Positions 15,675 to 23,801 of a stretch of DNA of 64,000 nt are shown one piece after another. Location of the stretch: contig NZ_BNAQ01000001.1 in assembly GCF_014653575.1 (NCBI RefSeq), positions 310,001 through 374,000 on the forward strand. Direction: 5' to 3'. The notes under the pieces are model-generated. The model did not search any database. It was not told the origin of the DNA and worked only from the letters and a program-made list of their open reading frames with translations. The position numbers and the translations under genes were made by a program. How positions within the stretch are numbered: position 1 is the stretch's first letter; each line of letters begins with the position of its first letter. This stretch comes from Sphingomonas glacialis (GTDB taxonomy: Bacteria > Pseudomonadota > Alphaproteobacteria > Sphingomonadales > Sphingomonadaceae).

Positions 15675-17169
15675 CCGCGCGATCCCCCGTCTCGGGAACC
15701 CGCAACATCGCGAGCGCCGCCAGCGCCATCACGATCGCGGCGAACGCCATCGTCCAGATCGGCTCGGTCGGGAAGAACGCCTTGAGGACCGACCCCATCA
15801 CCGTCGCGACGAGCAATTGCGGTACGACGATGAAGACGTTGAACAGCCCCATATAGATGCCGAGCTTGGCTTGCGGCAGGCTCGAGGCGAGGATCGCATA
15901 AGGCATTGCCAGGATCGACGCCCAGGCGATGCCGACGCCGATCTCGCTCAGGATCAGCCAGTTGGGATCGCGGATCACGAAGAAGCTGGCATAAGCCGCG
16001 GCCCCGCACAGCAGGCAGGCGATATGCGTCCGGACCTTGCCGATCCGTGCCGCAAGCCGGGGCAGGACGAGCAGAGCAGCCAGCGCGGCCACGCCGTTAT
16101 AGACCGCGAACAGCACGCCGACCCAGTCGCCACCGGCATTGTAGGCGGCACTCTTCGGATCGCTCGCGCCGAACATGTACTGCGCGACGACGGGGGTGGT
16201 GAAGATCCACATGATGAACAGCGCCGACCAGCTGAAGAACTGCACCAGCGCCAGCCGCTTCATCACGAGCGGCATGCCCGCGAAATCGCCTACGATCATG
16301 CTGAGCGCGTTGTCGGTCTTCCCGCCGCGGGCGAGGCGGATCGCGACGATGCTCGCGACGCCGTAGGCGATCAACAGCGCACCGAGCAGATAGACTTCCT
16401 TCTGCAACGCGAGCAGCGGCACCGCCGCGACGATCACTACGCCGCCGACGATCCACGCGAGGCTGCGCCCCAGCCCGCGTGCGGCAAGCGCGCGCATCGG
16501 TTCGCCCACGCCTTCGACGGGATCGCGCTCGCCGAATGCGGCCATTTGCGCCGGGCTGTATTCCTTGACGTTGCCGACGGTCCACAGCACCGCGAGCAGC
16601 AGCGCCGCGCCCCCGAACCAGAAGCTGTAGCGCACCGTGTCGGGCACCCCGCCGAGTGCTGTTCCCGAGACGCCGAGATGCGCCAGCACGAACGGGAAGA
16701 TCGACCCGACCACTGCGCCCGCACCGATGAAGGCGGTTTGCAGCGCATAGCCCGCGGTGTGCTGGTCCTTGCGCAGCATATCGCCGACGAACGCGCGGAA
16801 CGGCTCCATCGAGACGTTGATCGAGGCGTCGAGCACCCACAGCGTCACCGCCGCGAACCACAGGATCCTGGCCTCGGGCATGACAAACAAAGCGAGCGCC
16901 GCGAGCACGGCGCCCGCGAGGAAATACGGCCGCCGCCGCCCGAGCCGGTTCCAAGTCCGGTCGCTGTAATGGCCGATGATCGGCTGGATCAGCAGCCCGG
17001 TCAACGGTGCGGCGACCCACAGATACGAGAGGTCGTCGAGCGAGCCGCCGAGCGTCTGGAAGATCCGGCTCATATTGGCGTTTTGCAGCGCGAAGCCGAT
17101 CTGAATACCGAAAAAGCCGAAGCTGATATTCCACAGGCCGCCAAAGCCTTGCACCGGTTTTTCGTTCAA
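15667..17169 (-). CDS. MFS sugar transporter (SLC45/GPH-like), probable maltodextrin-product importer
   Basis: A 500-residue inner-membrane transporter with about 12 hydrophobic helices. The GHYSDRTWNRLGRRRPYFL loop between helices 2 and 3 is the signature of the SLC45/glycoside-pentoside-hexuronide-like MFS group, which moves maltose, sucrose or glucose. Start choice: TTG at 17169 follows GGGGAGG at good distance and begins NEKPVQGFGGLWNISFGFFG, where the family begins; the longer open frame upstream is not hydrophobic. It lies on the other side of the LacI gene from the glucan enzymes and is the obvious inner-membrane importer for their products. Confidence 0.88.
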   Translation of the reverse strand: MNEKPVQGFGGLWNISFGFFGIQIGFALQNANMSRIFQTLGGSLDDLSYLWVAAPLTGLLIQPIIGHYSDRTWNRLGRRRPYFLAGAVLAALALFVMPEARILWFAAVTLWVLDASINVSMEPFRAFVGDMLRKDQHTAGYALQTAFIGAGAVVGSIFPFVLAHLGVSGTALGGVPDTVRYSFWFGGAALLLAVLWTVGNVKEYSPAQMAAFGERDPVEGVGEPMRALAARGLGRSLAWIVGGVVIVAAVPLLALQKEVYLLGALLIAYGVASIVAIRLARGGKTDNALSMIVGDFAGMPLVMKRLALVQFFSWSALFIMWIFTTPVVAQYMFGASDPKSAAYNAGGDWVGVLFAVYNGVAALAALLVLPRLAARIGKVRTHIACLLCGAAAYASFFVIRDPNWLILSEIGVGIAWASILAMPYAILASSLPQAKLGIYMGLFNVFIVVPQLLVATVMGSVLKAFFPTEPIWTMAFAAIVMALAALAMLRVPETGDRAVS

Positions 17170-17255
17170 CTCTGGCCTCCCCTGCCCGGCGCCTGACGAT
17201 CGGCGGGGCGTGTTTGTCGGCGAGCGTGGCGACAAGCCGGGGGCCGCACAAGCCT

Positions 17256-17267
17256 GCATACGAATGC
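17256..17267. promoter_or_regulatory. candidate LacI-type operator, copy 1
   Basis: GCATACGAATGC, a near-palindrome, sits 87 bp before the MFS transporter start (minus) and about 45-55 bp before the DUF6445 start (plus). Ten of 12 bases match the site at 19106-19117 upstream of the TonB receptor. LacI-family regulators bind palindromes with a central CG. The pairing of sites in both divergent promoter gaps of one locus suggests a shared operator. Confidence 0.5.
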
Positions 17268-17310
17268 GCAGCGCCGCACAAACCCTTGCCGAGCGCCCCA
17301 CGCGCGTTCC

Positions 17311-17994
17311 ATGACGCGAGGCATGGACACCGTGCACCTCCATCATCAGGGCAACGAGCGCCGCCCGTTGCTCGTGATCGACGACTTCTGGCCTGACCCC
17401 GAGATGCTGCGCGAGGATGCAGCGGCGTTGCGGATGGGCGAGATCGGCCCGCATTACCCCGGCGTCCGCGCCGAAGTCCCGGGGCGCCTCGCCGAGACGA
17501 TGCGTCGCAAGATCGCGCCGTTGCTTGCCACGCATTTCGGGTTCGATCCGGCGCCTGCGGTGTCCGAAGCCTATTATTCGCTCGTCACCACGCCACCCGC
17601 CGCGCTCGCGCCGATCCAGCGGCTGCCGCATTTCGATGGTGTCGAGCCGCGCCGGATCGCATTGCTGCTGTTCCTCGGCCATGGCGCGCAGGGCGGCACC
17701 GCCTTCTACCGCCAGCGCGAGACGGGCTTCGAAAGCGTCGATGCCGACCGGCTCGATCGCTTCAAGGCAACGCTGGAGGAGGGCGTGCGCACCCACGGCA
17801 TGCCAGACCCCGCCTATATCGCCGGCGATACGCCGCTCTACGAACAGATCGCGCTACAGCCCGGCGCGTTCAACCGCGCGCTCGTCTATCCCGGCAACAC
17901 GCTCCACTGCGCGCATCTCCCGCCCGAGGTCGTGCTCAGTGCCGATCCGCTTGCGGGCCGCCTGACGCTCAACCTCTTCCTGTTCGACGACTGA
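17311..17994 (+). CDS. DUF6445 protein, possible 2OG/Fe(II)-type oxygenase fold
   Basis: A 227-residue cytoplasmic protein. It begins near PLLVIDDFWPDPEMLRE and has a HxD motif (RLPHFDG, His107/Asp109), a GGTAFYR turn (about 129-134), a distal His199 (PGNTLHCAH) and Arg217 (GRLTLNLFLFDD). This H-x-D...H...R order is that of prolyl-4-hydroxylase-like dioxygenases, so I infer that fold; the catalytic activity is not established. DUF6445 genes recur beside TonB receptors and tryptophan-halogenase-like genes in Sphingomonas, Caulobacter and Xanthomonas relatives, as here. An in-frame ATG at 17323 is an equally good start. Confidence 0.8.
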   Translation: MTRGMDTVHLHHQGNERRPLLVIDDFWPDPEMLREDAAALRMGEIGPHYPGVRAEVPGRLAETMRRKIAPLLATHFGFDPAPAVSEAYYSLVTTPPAALAPIQRLPHFDGVEPRRIALLLFLGHGAQGGTAFYRQRETGFESVDADRLDRFKATLEEGVRTHGMPDPAYIAGDTPLYEQIALQPGAFNRALVYPGNTLHCAHLPPEVVLSADPLAGRLTLNLFLFDD

Positions 17995-18007
17995 GACCGC
18001 GCCGGCG

Positions 18008-19030
18008 CTAGCCGCCGCTGCTCGCGCGGACGACGAGCCGCGTCGGGAGCGGTGCCGCCTCGCACATCCCGCCGCGCAACTGGCCGAGCAGCGTCTCGAC
18101 CAGCACTTCGCCCGCGCGCCGCGTATCCTGCACCACGCTCGACAGCGGCGGGCTGGTCAGCGAGGCCGAGGGGATATCGTCGAACCCGACGATCGCGACG
18201 TCGTCGGGCACGCGCCGCCCCGCCGCCGCCAAGCCGCGCATCGCGCCGATCGCGATGCTGTCGCTCGCGGCAAAGATCGCGTCGTACGCCACCCCGCGGC
18301 TGGCGAGCATCTCGACCGCCGCCTGCCCCGGTTCCTCGGCCGTCGTCGCATCGACGCGCAACATCGGATCGGGGGTCAGCCCGGCGCTCGCCAGCGCATC
18401 GAGATAACCGCGATAGCGTTCGAGCAGCTCGGGATAGCGGCTGTCGGCCGAGCCGAGGAACGCGATCCGACGCCGTCCCTGCGCGATCAGATGCACCGTC
18501 GCCAACGCCCCGCCGCCGCGATTGTCCGATCCGACGGTGATCCCAGCGGGCCCCGTCCCGACCGCACCCCAGCGCACGACATGCGTCCCCTGCTCGACAA
18601 GATGGTCGAGTCGCACGCGGTACGCTTCGTAATCGCCGTAGCCGAGCAGGATGATCCCATCGGCCTTGTGGCTGTCCTGATAATCGACGTGCCAGTCGCC
18701 CGACAGCTGCTGGAACGATATCAGCAGGTCGTACCCGGCCTTCGCACAAGCGCGCGTGATCGATCCGAGCATCGAGAGGAAGAACGGGTTGATCGCGGCA
18801 TCGTCATCCGCCGCCTCTTCGAAAAACAGCAATGCCAGCGTGTTGGACGATTGGCTGCGCAAGCTCGAGGCGTTCTTGTCGACCGCATAATGCAGGCTCC
18901 GCGCGATCGCCTCGATCCGCGCGCGCGTCTGCGGATTGACCGATTTCACGCCCCGCAAGGCGCGCGAGACGGTCGGCTGCGAGACGCCCGCCAGCTGCGC
19001 GATATCGAGGGAGGTCGGTCGTCTGGCCAT
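18008..19030 (-). CDS. LacI-family transcriptional regulator of the glucan locus
   Basis: A 340-residue repressor. The N-terminal HTH (TSLDIAQLAGVSQPTVSRALRG) and hinge helix (DKNASSLRSQSSNTLALL) are followed by a periplasmic-binding-protein-like sensor domain (ADGIILLGYG, GRRRIAFLGS, AIFAASDSIAIGAMRGL, VAIVGFDDIPSASLTSPPL). The ATG at 19030 begins four residues before the HTH; the longer frame adds a sequence unlike the family. It is divergent from the TonB receptor and flanked by an MFS transporter and glycosidases, so it most likely represses these until a maltose-type sugar binds. It would act at the two near-palindromes in the divergent gaps. Confidence 0.92.
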   Translation of the reverse strand: MARRPTSLDIAQLAGVSQPTVSRALRGVKSVNPQTRARIEAIARSLHYAVDKNASSLRSQSSNTLALLFFEEAADDDAAINPFFLSMLGSITRACAKAGYDLLISFQQLSGDWHVDYQDSHKADGIILLGYGDYEAYRVRLDHLVEQGTHVVRWGAVGTGPAGITVGSDNRGGGALATVHLIAQGRRRIAFLGSADSRYPELLERYRGYLDALASAGLTPDPMLRVDATTAEEPGQAAVEMLASRGVAYDAIFAASDSIAIGAMRGLAAAGRRVPDDVAIVGFDDIPSASLTSPPLSSVVQDTRRAGEVLVETLLGQLRGGMCEAAPLPTRLVVRASSGG

Positions 19031-19105
19031 CGGGAAAAGCAGGTCCTGCGCTACACGGCACAGGCGATACTGCGCCAAACGATCGGCTGACGACAGCCCA
19101 TTCGT

Positions 19106-19117
19106 GAATACGTATGC
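19106..19117. promoter_or_regulatory. candidate LacI-type operator, copy 2
   Basis: GAATACGTATGC, with the perfect palindrome ATACGTAT at 19108-19115, lies between lacI (start 19030, minus) and the TonB receptor (start 19242, plus). It matches the 17256-17267 site at 10 of 12 positions. It is the best operator candidate for the LacI regulator encoded next to it. Confidence 0.55.
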
Positions 19118-19241
19118 CCGATCCTTTCGAAATGTGTCTGCCCGAAATATAGCCGTGCCGGGCCAATCGACGCTGTTTCACGACGTCGAGGAAACTGAAG
19201 CGAGGATGTGCGGGCCGGGCCCGCCTGATGGGGAACACCAC

Positions 19242-22196
19242 ATGACTGATTTCGAGCCGAGCCGCGCTGACCGCGCGTGCGCGCCGCTGCGCCGCATTTC
19301 CATGTCGGCACGCCTTGGGCTGTACACCAGCACCGCCGCGATCACCGCTGCCCTGCTGCTGCCAAGCGCCGCCTACGCGCAGGATGCCGCGACGACCGCG
19401 AACGCGAACCCGACCGCCAAGGCGCAAGTCGAAGCAACGCCGACCCAAGCCGATCCGACGCCGCAGCCGACGACGCCGGCGCCCGTGACCGCCGCCGACG
19501 TTGCGCCGACCACGGACACCACGCCCGACGGCGACATCGTCGTCACCGGCATCCGCGCGGGCCTCGACTCCTCGGCCAAGATCAAGCGCCAGTCGGTGCT
19601 GATCGTCGACTCGGTCTCGGCCGAAGACGTCGGCAAGCTGCCCGACGTGTCGATCGCCGACTCGCTCGCCCGCCTTCCCGGCGTCACCGCGCAGCGTCTC
19701 GAGGGCCGCGACCAGCGCCTGTCGATCCGCGGTCTCGGCCCCGACTTTTCGACCACGCTACTCAACGGTCGCGAGCAAGTCACCGTCGGTGACAATCGCG
19801 GCGTCGAGTACGACCAATATCCGTCGGAATTCTTCAAGACCGTCAACGTCTACAAATCGGCCGACGCGTCGCTCGTCGCCGCCGGCATCTCGGGCACGGT
19901 CGATCTGCGCATGCTGCGCCCGCTCGATCAGGCCAAGCGCGTTCTCGCGGTCAGCGCTCGCGGCCAGATGAACGGCATCAAGAACCTCAACCCCGACAGC
20001 TCGCGCTACGGCTATCGCGCGTCGGCGACGTATGTCGACAAGTTCGCCAATGACACGCTCGGCATCGCGCTCGGCGCATCGGCGACGCTCACCCCGTCGC
20101 AGGACGAGCGCTACAATGCGTGGGGTTATGCCGGTGCCGGTACCGCGGCGAGCCCGTTCGTGCTCGGCGGCGCAAAGCCCTATGTCCAGTCGAACGAACT
20201 CAAGCGCTACGGCGGCGTCGCGACGATCGAATGGCGCCCGTCGGAGGTGTTCCACTCGACTTTCGACGCGCTCTATTCGCACTTCGAGGAAACGCAGCAC
20301 CTGCGCGGGATCGAATTCCCGCTCGGCTTCTCGAGCCCGACGCAAAGCGGCGTGACCGTCGCCAACGGCTTCGCCACGGCGACGACCTTCTCGGGCGTCC
20401 ATGCGATCCAGCGCAACGACTATAACCAGCGCAAGGCGGAGAACTTCTCGCTCGGCTGGAACAACGACCTCAAGCTCAGCGACAAGATCCACCTCAACGT
20501 CGACGCGAGCTGGAGCCATGCGACGCGCACCGACTTCCTGCTCGAGACCTATACCGGCGTCGGCTATGGCGGCGCGGGCCCGGACGACACCGTCCGGGTT
20601 TCGCAGCAGGGCAACGGCACCTACAAGATCGTGCCGACGCTCGACTATACCAACACCAGCGTGTTCAAGCTGACCGATCCGCAGGGCTGGGGCTATAACG
20701 GCACGCAGGCCGTCGTGCAGTCGGGCTTCCTCAACCGCCCGAGCTTCAAGGACGACCTCAAGTCGCTCCGCGCGAACCTCAACGGCGAATTCGACAACAG
20801 CATTATCAAGAGCTGGGAGGCCGGCGCCAACTACAGCCGTCGCGAGAAGACCAGCGCGTACCAGTCGTTCTTCCTGTGCCCCAAGGGCGCCGGCAGCAAC
20901 TGCACCGTCGCGAGCGGCACCCCGACTTCGGCGCCGATCCCGACCCAGGCGGTGATCGGCAAGATCCCGCTCGACTATCTCGGCGTCCCCGCGGTGCTCG
21001 CGCTCGATCCGCTGTATCTGTACAACAACAGCTACAACACGTTCTTCGACAACCGCCCGTCGTCGCTCGTCCGCGACAACGTCGTGACCGAGAACGTCTA
21101 TACCGGCTACGCCAAGATCAACATCGACGGCGATGTCGGCGGCAAGGCGCTCAAGGGCTCGATCGGCACGCAGGTCATCCACAGCGAGCAGCGCTCGACC
21201 GGCCAGATCGCAAGCGTCGTCAACGGCGTCGTGACGATCGCCCCTGCGTCGCAAAAGTACAGCTACACCAACGTCCTGCCCTCGGCGACCATGGCGGTCG
21301 AGCTGGTGCCGCTGGGCTATGTCAAGCTTGGTGCCTCGCAGACGATGGTGCGCCCGCGCCTCGACCAGGAGCGCGTTACGCAGGACGTGGCGATCAACAT
21401 CGCCAATATCGTGCCGAACAACTTCAACCCCGGGCTCAACCCGGTGTTCACCTCGTCGGGCGGCAATGTCGCGCTCCGGCCGTACAAGTCGACCAACATC
21501 GACATGTCGTTCGAGCAGTATTTCCGTGGCGGCGGCTACGTTGCGCTGTCGGGCTATTACAAGCACCTCACCGACTTTGTCGATCCGAACAACAGCTACG
21601 CGTATGACTTCTCCTCGCTGCTCGGCGCCCTGTCGCCGGCACAGCGCGCGATCGTCACCGCGAACCGGCTGGCGATCGGCAACGTCAGCGCGCCTGCCAA
21701 CACCGGTCGCGGCAGCGTGATCGGCGTGGAAGGGACGATCTCGCTCCCCTTCAAGATGGTCAGCGAAGCGCTCGACGGCTTCGGCATGTTCGTCTCGGGC
21801 AACTACACCGAGTCGGAGATCAAGTTCGTCAGCAACCCAACGCAGGCGATCACCCTGCCCGGCCTGTCGAAGTGGACCGGCAGCGGCACGGTGTATTTCG
21901 AGAAGCACGGCTTCCAGGCGCGGGTGAACTATCGCTATCGCTCGTCGTTCCTCGCCGAGGTCGCGGGCCTCTCGGCCAACCCGACCTATCGCACCGCGCG
22001 ATCGGAAGGCATTCTCGATGCGCAGATCGGCTATGAGTTCCAGAGCGGTCCGCTCAAGAACTTCGCGATCCTGGCGCAGGCGAAGAACCTGACCGACCGT
22101 CCGTTCGTGACGTACCAGAATGACGACCCGCGCCAGGTGATCGATTACCAGCGCTATGGCCGTGATTACTATCTGGGCATCACGTACAAGTTCTGA
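19242..22196 (+). CDS. TonB-dependent receptor, probable maltodextrin/glucan importer
   Basis: A 984-residue outer-membrane receptor. An N-terminal stretch with a signal peptide (SARLGLYTSTAAITAALLL, cleavage near AYA-QD) leads into an Ala/Pro/Thr-rich linker, a TonB box (DIVVTG), the plug domain (VDSVSAEDVGKLPDVSIADS, RLSIRGLGPDFSTTLLNG) and a 22-strand-type barrel ending GITYKF. The plug signature fits the large sugar-type receptor class of Caulobacter and Xanthomonas. The ATG at 19242 follows GGGGAA; Met21 at 19302 is possible. With amylase and glucosidases downstream it should bring starch-derived oligosaccharides into the periplasm. The substrate is inferred from neighbours. Confidence 0.92.
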   Translation: MTDFEPSRADRACAPLRRISMSARLGLYTSTAAITAALLLPSAAYAQDAATTANANPTAKAQVEATPTQADPTPQPTTPAPVTAADVAPTTDTTPDGDIVVTGIRAGLDSSAKIKRQSVLIVDSVSAEDVGKLPDVSIADSLARLPGVTAQRLEGRDQRLSIRGLGPDFSTTLLNGREQVTVGDNRGVEYDQYPSEFFKTVNVYKSADASLVAAGISGTVDLRMLRPLDQAKRVLAVSARGQMNGIKNLNPDSSRYGYRASATYVDKFANDTLGIALGASATLTPSQDERYNAWGYAGAGTAASPFVLGGAKPYVQSNELKRYGGVATIEWRPSEVFHSTFDALYSHFEETQHLRGIEFPLGFSSPTQSGVTVANGFATATTFSGVHAIQRNDYNQRKAENFSLGWNNDLKLSDKIHLNVDASWSHATRTDFLLETYTGVGYGGAGPDDTVRVSQQGNGTYKIVPTLDYTNTSVFKLTDPQGWGYNGTQAVVQSGFLNRPSFKDDLKSLRANLNGEFDNSIIKSWEAGANYSRREKTSAYQSFFLCPKGAGSNCTVASGTPTSAPIPTQAVIGKIPLDYLGVPAVLALDPLYLYNNSYNTFFDNRPSSLVRDNVVTENVYTGYAKINIDGDVGGKALKGSIGTQVIHSEQRSTGQIASVVNGVVTIAPASQKYSYTNVLPSATMAVELVPLGYVKLGASQTMVRPRLDQERVTQDVAINIANIVPNNFNPGLNPVFTSSGGNVALRPYKSTNIDMSFEQYFRGGGYVALSGYYKHLTDFVDPNNSYAYDFSSLLGALSPAQRAIVTANRLAIGNVSAPANTGRGSVIGVEGTISLPFKMVSEALDGFGMFVSGNYTESEIKFVSNPTQAITLPGLSKWTGSGTVYFEKHGFQARVNYRYRSSFLAEVAGLSANPTYRTARSEGILDAQIGYEFQSGPLKNFAILAQAKNLTDRPFVTYQNDDPRQVIDYQRYGRDYYLGITYKF

Positions 22197-22205
22197 CCGC
22201 GTGCG

Positions 22206-22239
22206 ACGGCGGACGGCGAACCCTTTCGCCGTCCGCCGT
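22206..22239 (+). terminator. strong hairpin after the TonB receptor gene
   Basis: A perfect 15-bp stem (ACGGCGGACGGCGAA pairing with its complement) with a 4-nt loop begins 9 bp after the receptor stop. No U-tract follows, so it may be a partial terminator or an mRNA-stabilising 3' structure that lets receptor mRNA exceed that of the downstream enzymes. The halogenase-like gene starts 38 bp later. Confidence 0.6.
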
Positions 22240-22277
22240 TCCGCGAGTCTAATGTCGAAGAAGCGGGGACGCGGACC

Positions 22278-23801
22278 ATGGCCACTCTATCCGATCCGAC
22301 CGGACCGATCCGGATCGTCATCGTGGGCGGCGGCACCGCAGGCTGGATGGCGGCCGCCACGTTCGCGCGTTTCCTCGAAACCGGGTTTGAGATCGACCTG
22401 ATCGAATCCGAAGAGATCGGCACCGTCGGCGTCGGCGAAGCGACGATCCCGCAGATCCGCTTGTTCAACGATGCGCTCGGGCTCGACGAGGATGCGTTCC
22501 TGCGCGCGACGCAAGGCACCTACAAGCTCGGGATCGAGTTCGTCGACTGGCTGCGGGCAGGGCATCGCTACATGCACGCTTTCGGCGCGGTCGGGCGCGA
22601 TGTCGGCTTGCTGCCGTTCCACCAATATTGGCTGCGCGCGCAAAAGCTCGGGTCGGCGCGCGATCTTGCGGCCTATTCGCTCAACAATCAGGCGGCACTC
22701 GCCGGCCGGATGCAGCGCGGCCCCGCGCGCACCGCACGCGTATTGCCCGACATGCCGAGCGCGTTTCATTTCGACGCCGGCCTCTATGCGCGCCATCTGC
22801 GCCGCTACAGCGAGACGCGCGGCGTCACCCGGATCGAAGGCAAGGTCGTCCGCGTCGACCAGGACGAGCGCGGCGATATTTCGACGCTGCTGCTCGAGGA
22901 CGGGACGACGCTCGGCGCCGATCTCTTCATCGATTGCACGGGGTTTCGCGGGCTGCTGATCGAGCAGACGCTCAAGACCGGCTATGACGACTGGACGCAC
23001 TGGCTGCCCGCCGACCGCGCGATCGCGGTGCCGTCGGAACGCAGCACCGCGTTCACCCCGTACACCCGCTCGACCGCAAAGGCGGCGGGCTGGCAATGGC
23101 GCATTCCGCTGCAGCACCGCACGGGCAACGGGCTCGTCTATTCCTCGGCGCATTTGAGCGACGACGAGGCAACCGCGACGTTGCTTGCCGGCCTCGATGG
23201 CGAAGCGCTTGCCGATCCGCGCCCGATCCAGTTCCGCACCGGCAAGCGTCGGCAAATGTGGAACCGCAATGTCGTCGCGATCGGTCTGTCGGGCGGCTTC
23301 ATGGAGCCGCTCGAATCGACGAGCATTCACATGATCCAGTCGGCGATCGCGCGGCTGATGAAGCTGCTGCCCGGTCGCACCATCGCGCAAGCCGACCGCG
23401 ACGAATTCAACCGCCAGAGCGACTTCGAATACGAACGCATCCGCGACTTCATCATCCTCCATTATCACGCCAACGACCGGAGCGAGCCGTTCTGGCAGAT
23501 GTGCCGCGAGGCGACGCTGCCCGAAACGCTTGCCGCCAAGATCGATCTGTGGCGCGGCAACGGCCACATCACGCGCGAGCATGAGGAGCTCTTCACCGAG
23601 GTCGGCTGGCTCCAGGTGTTCGCGGGCCAGGGCGTGATTCCGGCTGGGCACCACCCGCTCGCCGACGCGATCCCCGCCGCCGATCTCGCCGAATTCCTCG
23701 ATACGATCGACCAGCTCAACGCCCGCGAGGTTGCCCAGATGCCAAGCCATGCCGATTTCATCGCGCGCCACTGCGCCGCGCCGACGCCGGTGGCGGCGTG
23801 A
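22278..23801 (+). CDS. tryptophan-halogenase-like flavoprotein, copy 1
   Basis: A 507-residue cytoplasmic flavin-dependent halogenase family protein. It has the FAD motif IVGGGTAGW near residue 16, GVGEATIP, the Lys83 of TYKLGIEF (equivalent to the catalytic lysine of PrnA), the family motif WxWxIP as WQWRIP (272-277) and FMEPLEST with Glu346-Ser347. All residues thought necessary for hypohalous-acid chemistry are therefore present. The first position in a glycosidase operon suggests a non-classical substrate; members beside TonB receptors are known in Brevundimonas, Caulobacter and Xanthomonas relatives. A separate flavin reductase, needed for halogenation, is not seen nearby. Confidence 0.88.
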   Translation: MATLSDPTGPIRIVIVGGGTAGWMAAATFARFLETGFEIDLIESEEIGTVGVGEATIPQIRLFNDALGLDEDAFLRATQGTYKLGIEFVDWLRAGHRYMHAFGAVGRDVGLLPFHQYWLRAQKLGSARDLAAYSLNNQAALAGRMQRGPARTARVLPDMPSAFHFDAGLYARHLRRYSETRGVTRIEGKVVRVDQDERGDISTLLLEDGTTLGADLFIDCTGFRGLLIEQTLKTGYDDWTHWLPADRAIAVPSERSTAFTPYTRSTAKAAGWQWRIPLQHRTGNGLVYSSAHLSDDEATATLLAGLDGEALADPRPIQFRTGKRRQMWNRNVVAIGLSGGFMEPLESTSIHMIQSAIARLMKLLPGRTIAQADRDEFNRQSDFEYERIRDFIILHYHANDRSEPFWQMCREATLPETLAAKIDLWRGNGHITREHEELFTEVGWLQVFAGQGVIPAGHHPLADAIPAADLAEFLDTIDQLNAREVAQMPSHADFIARHCAAPTPVAA

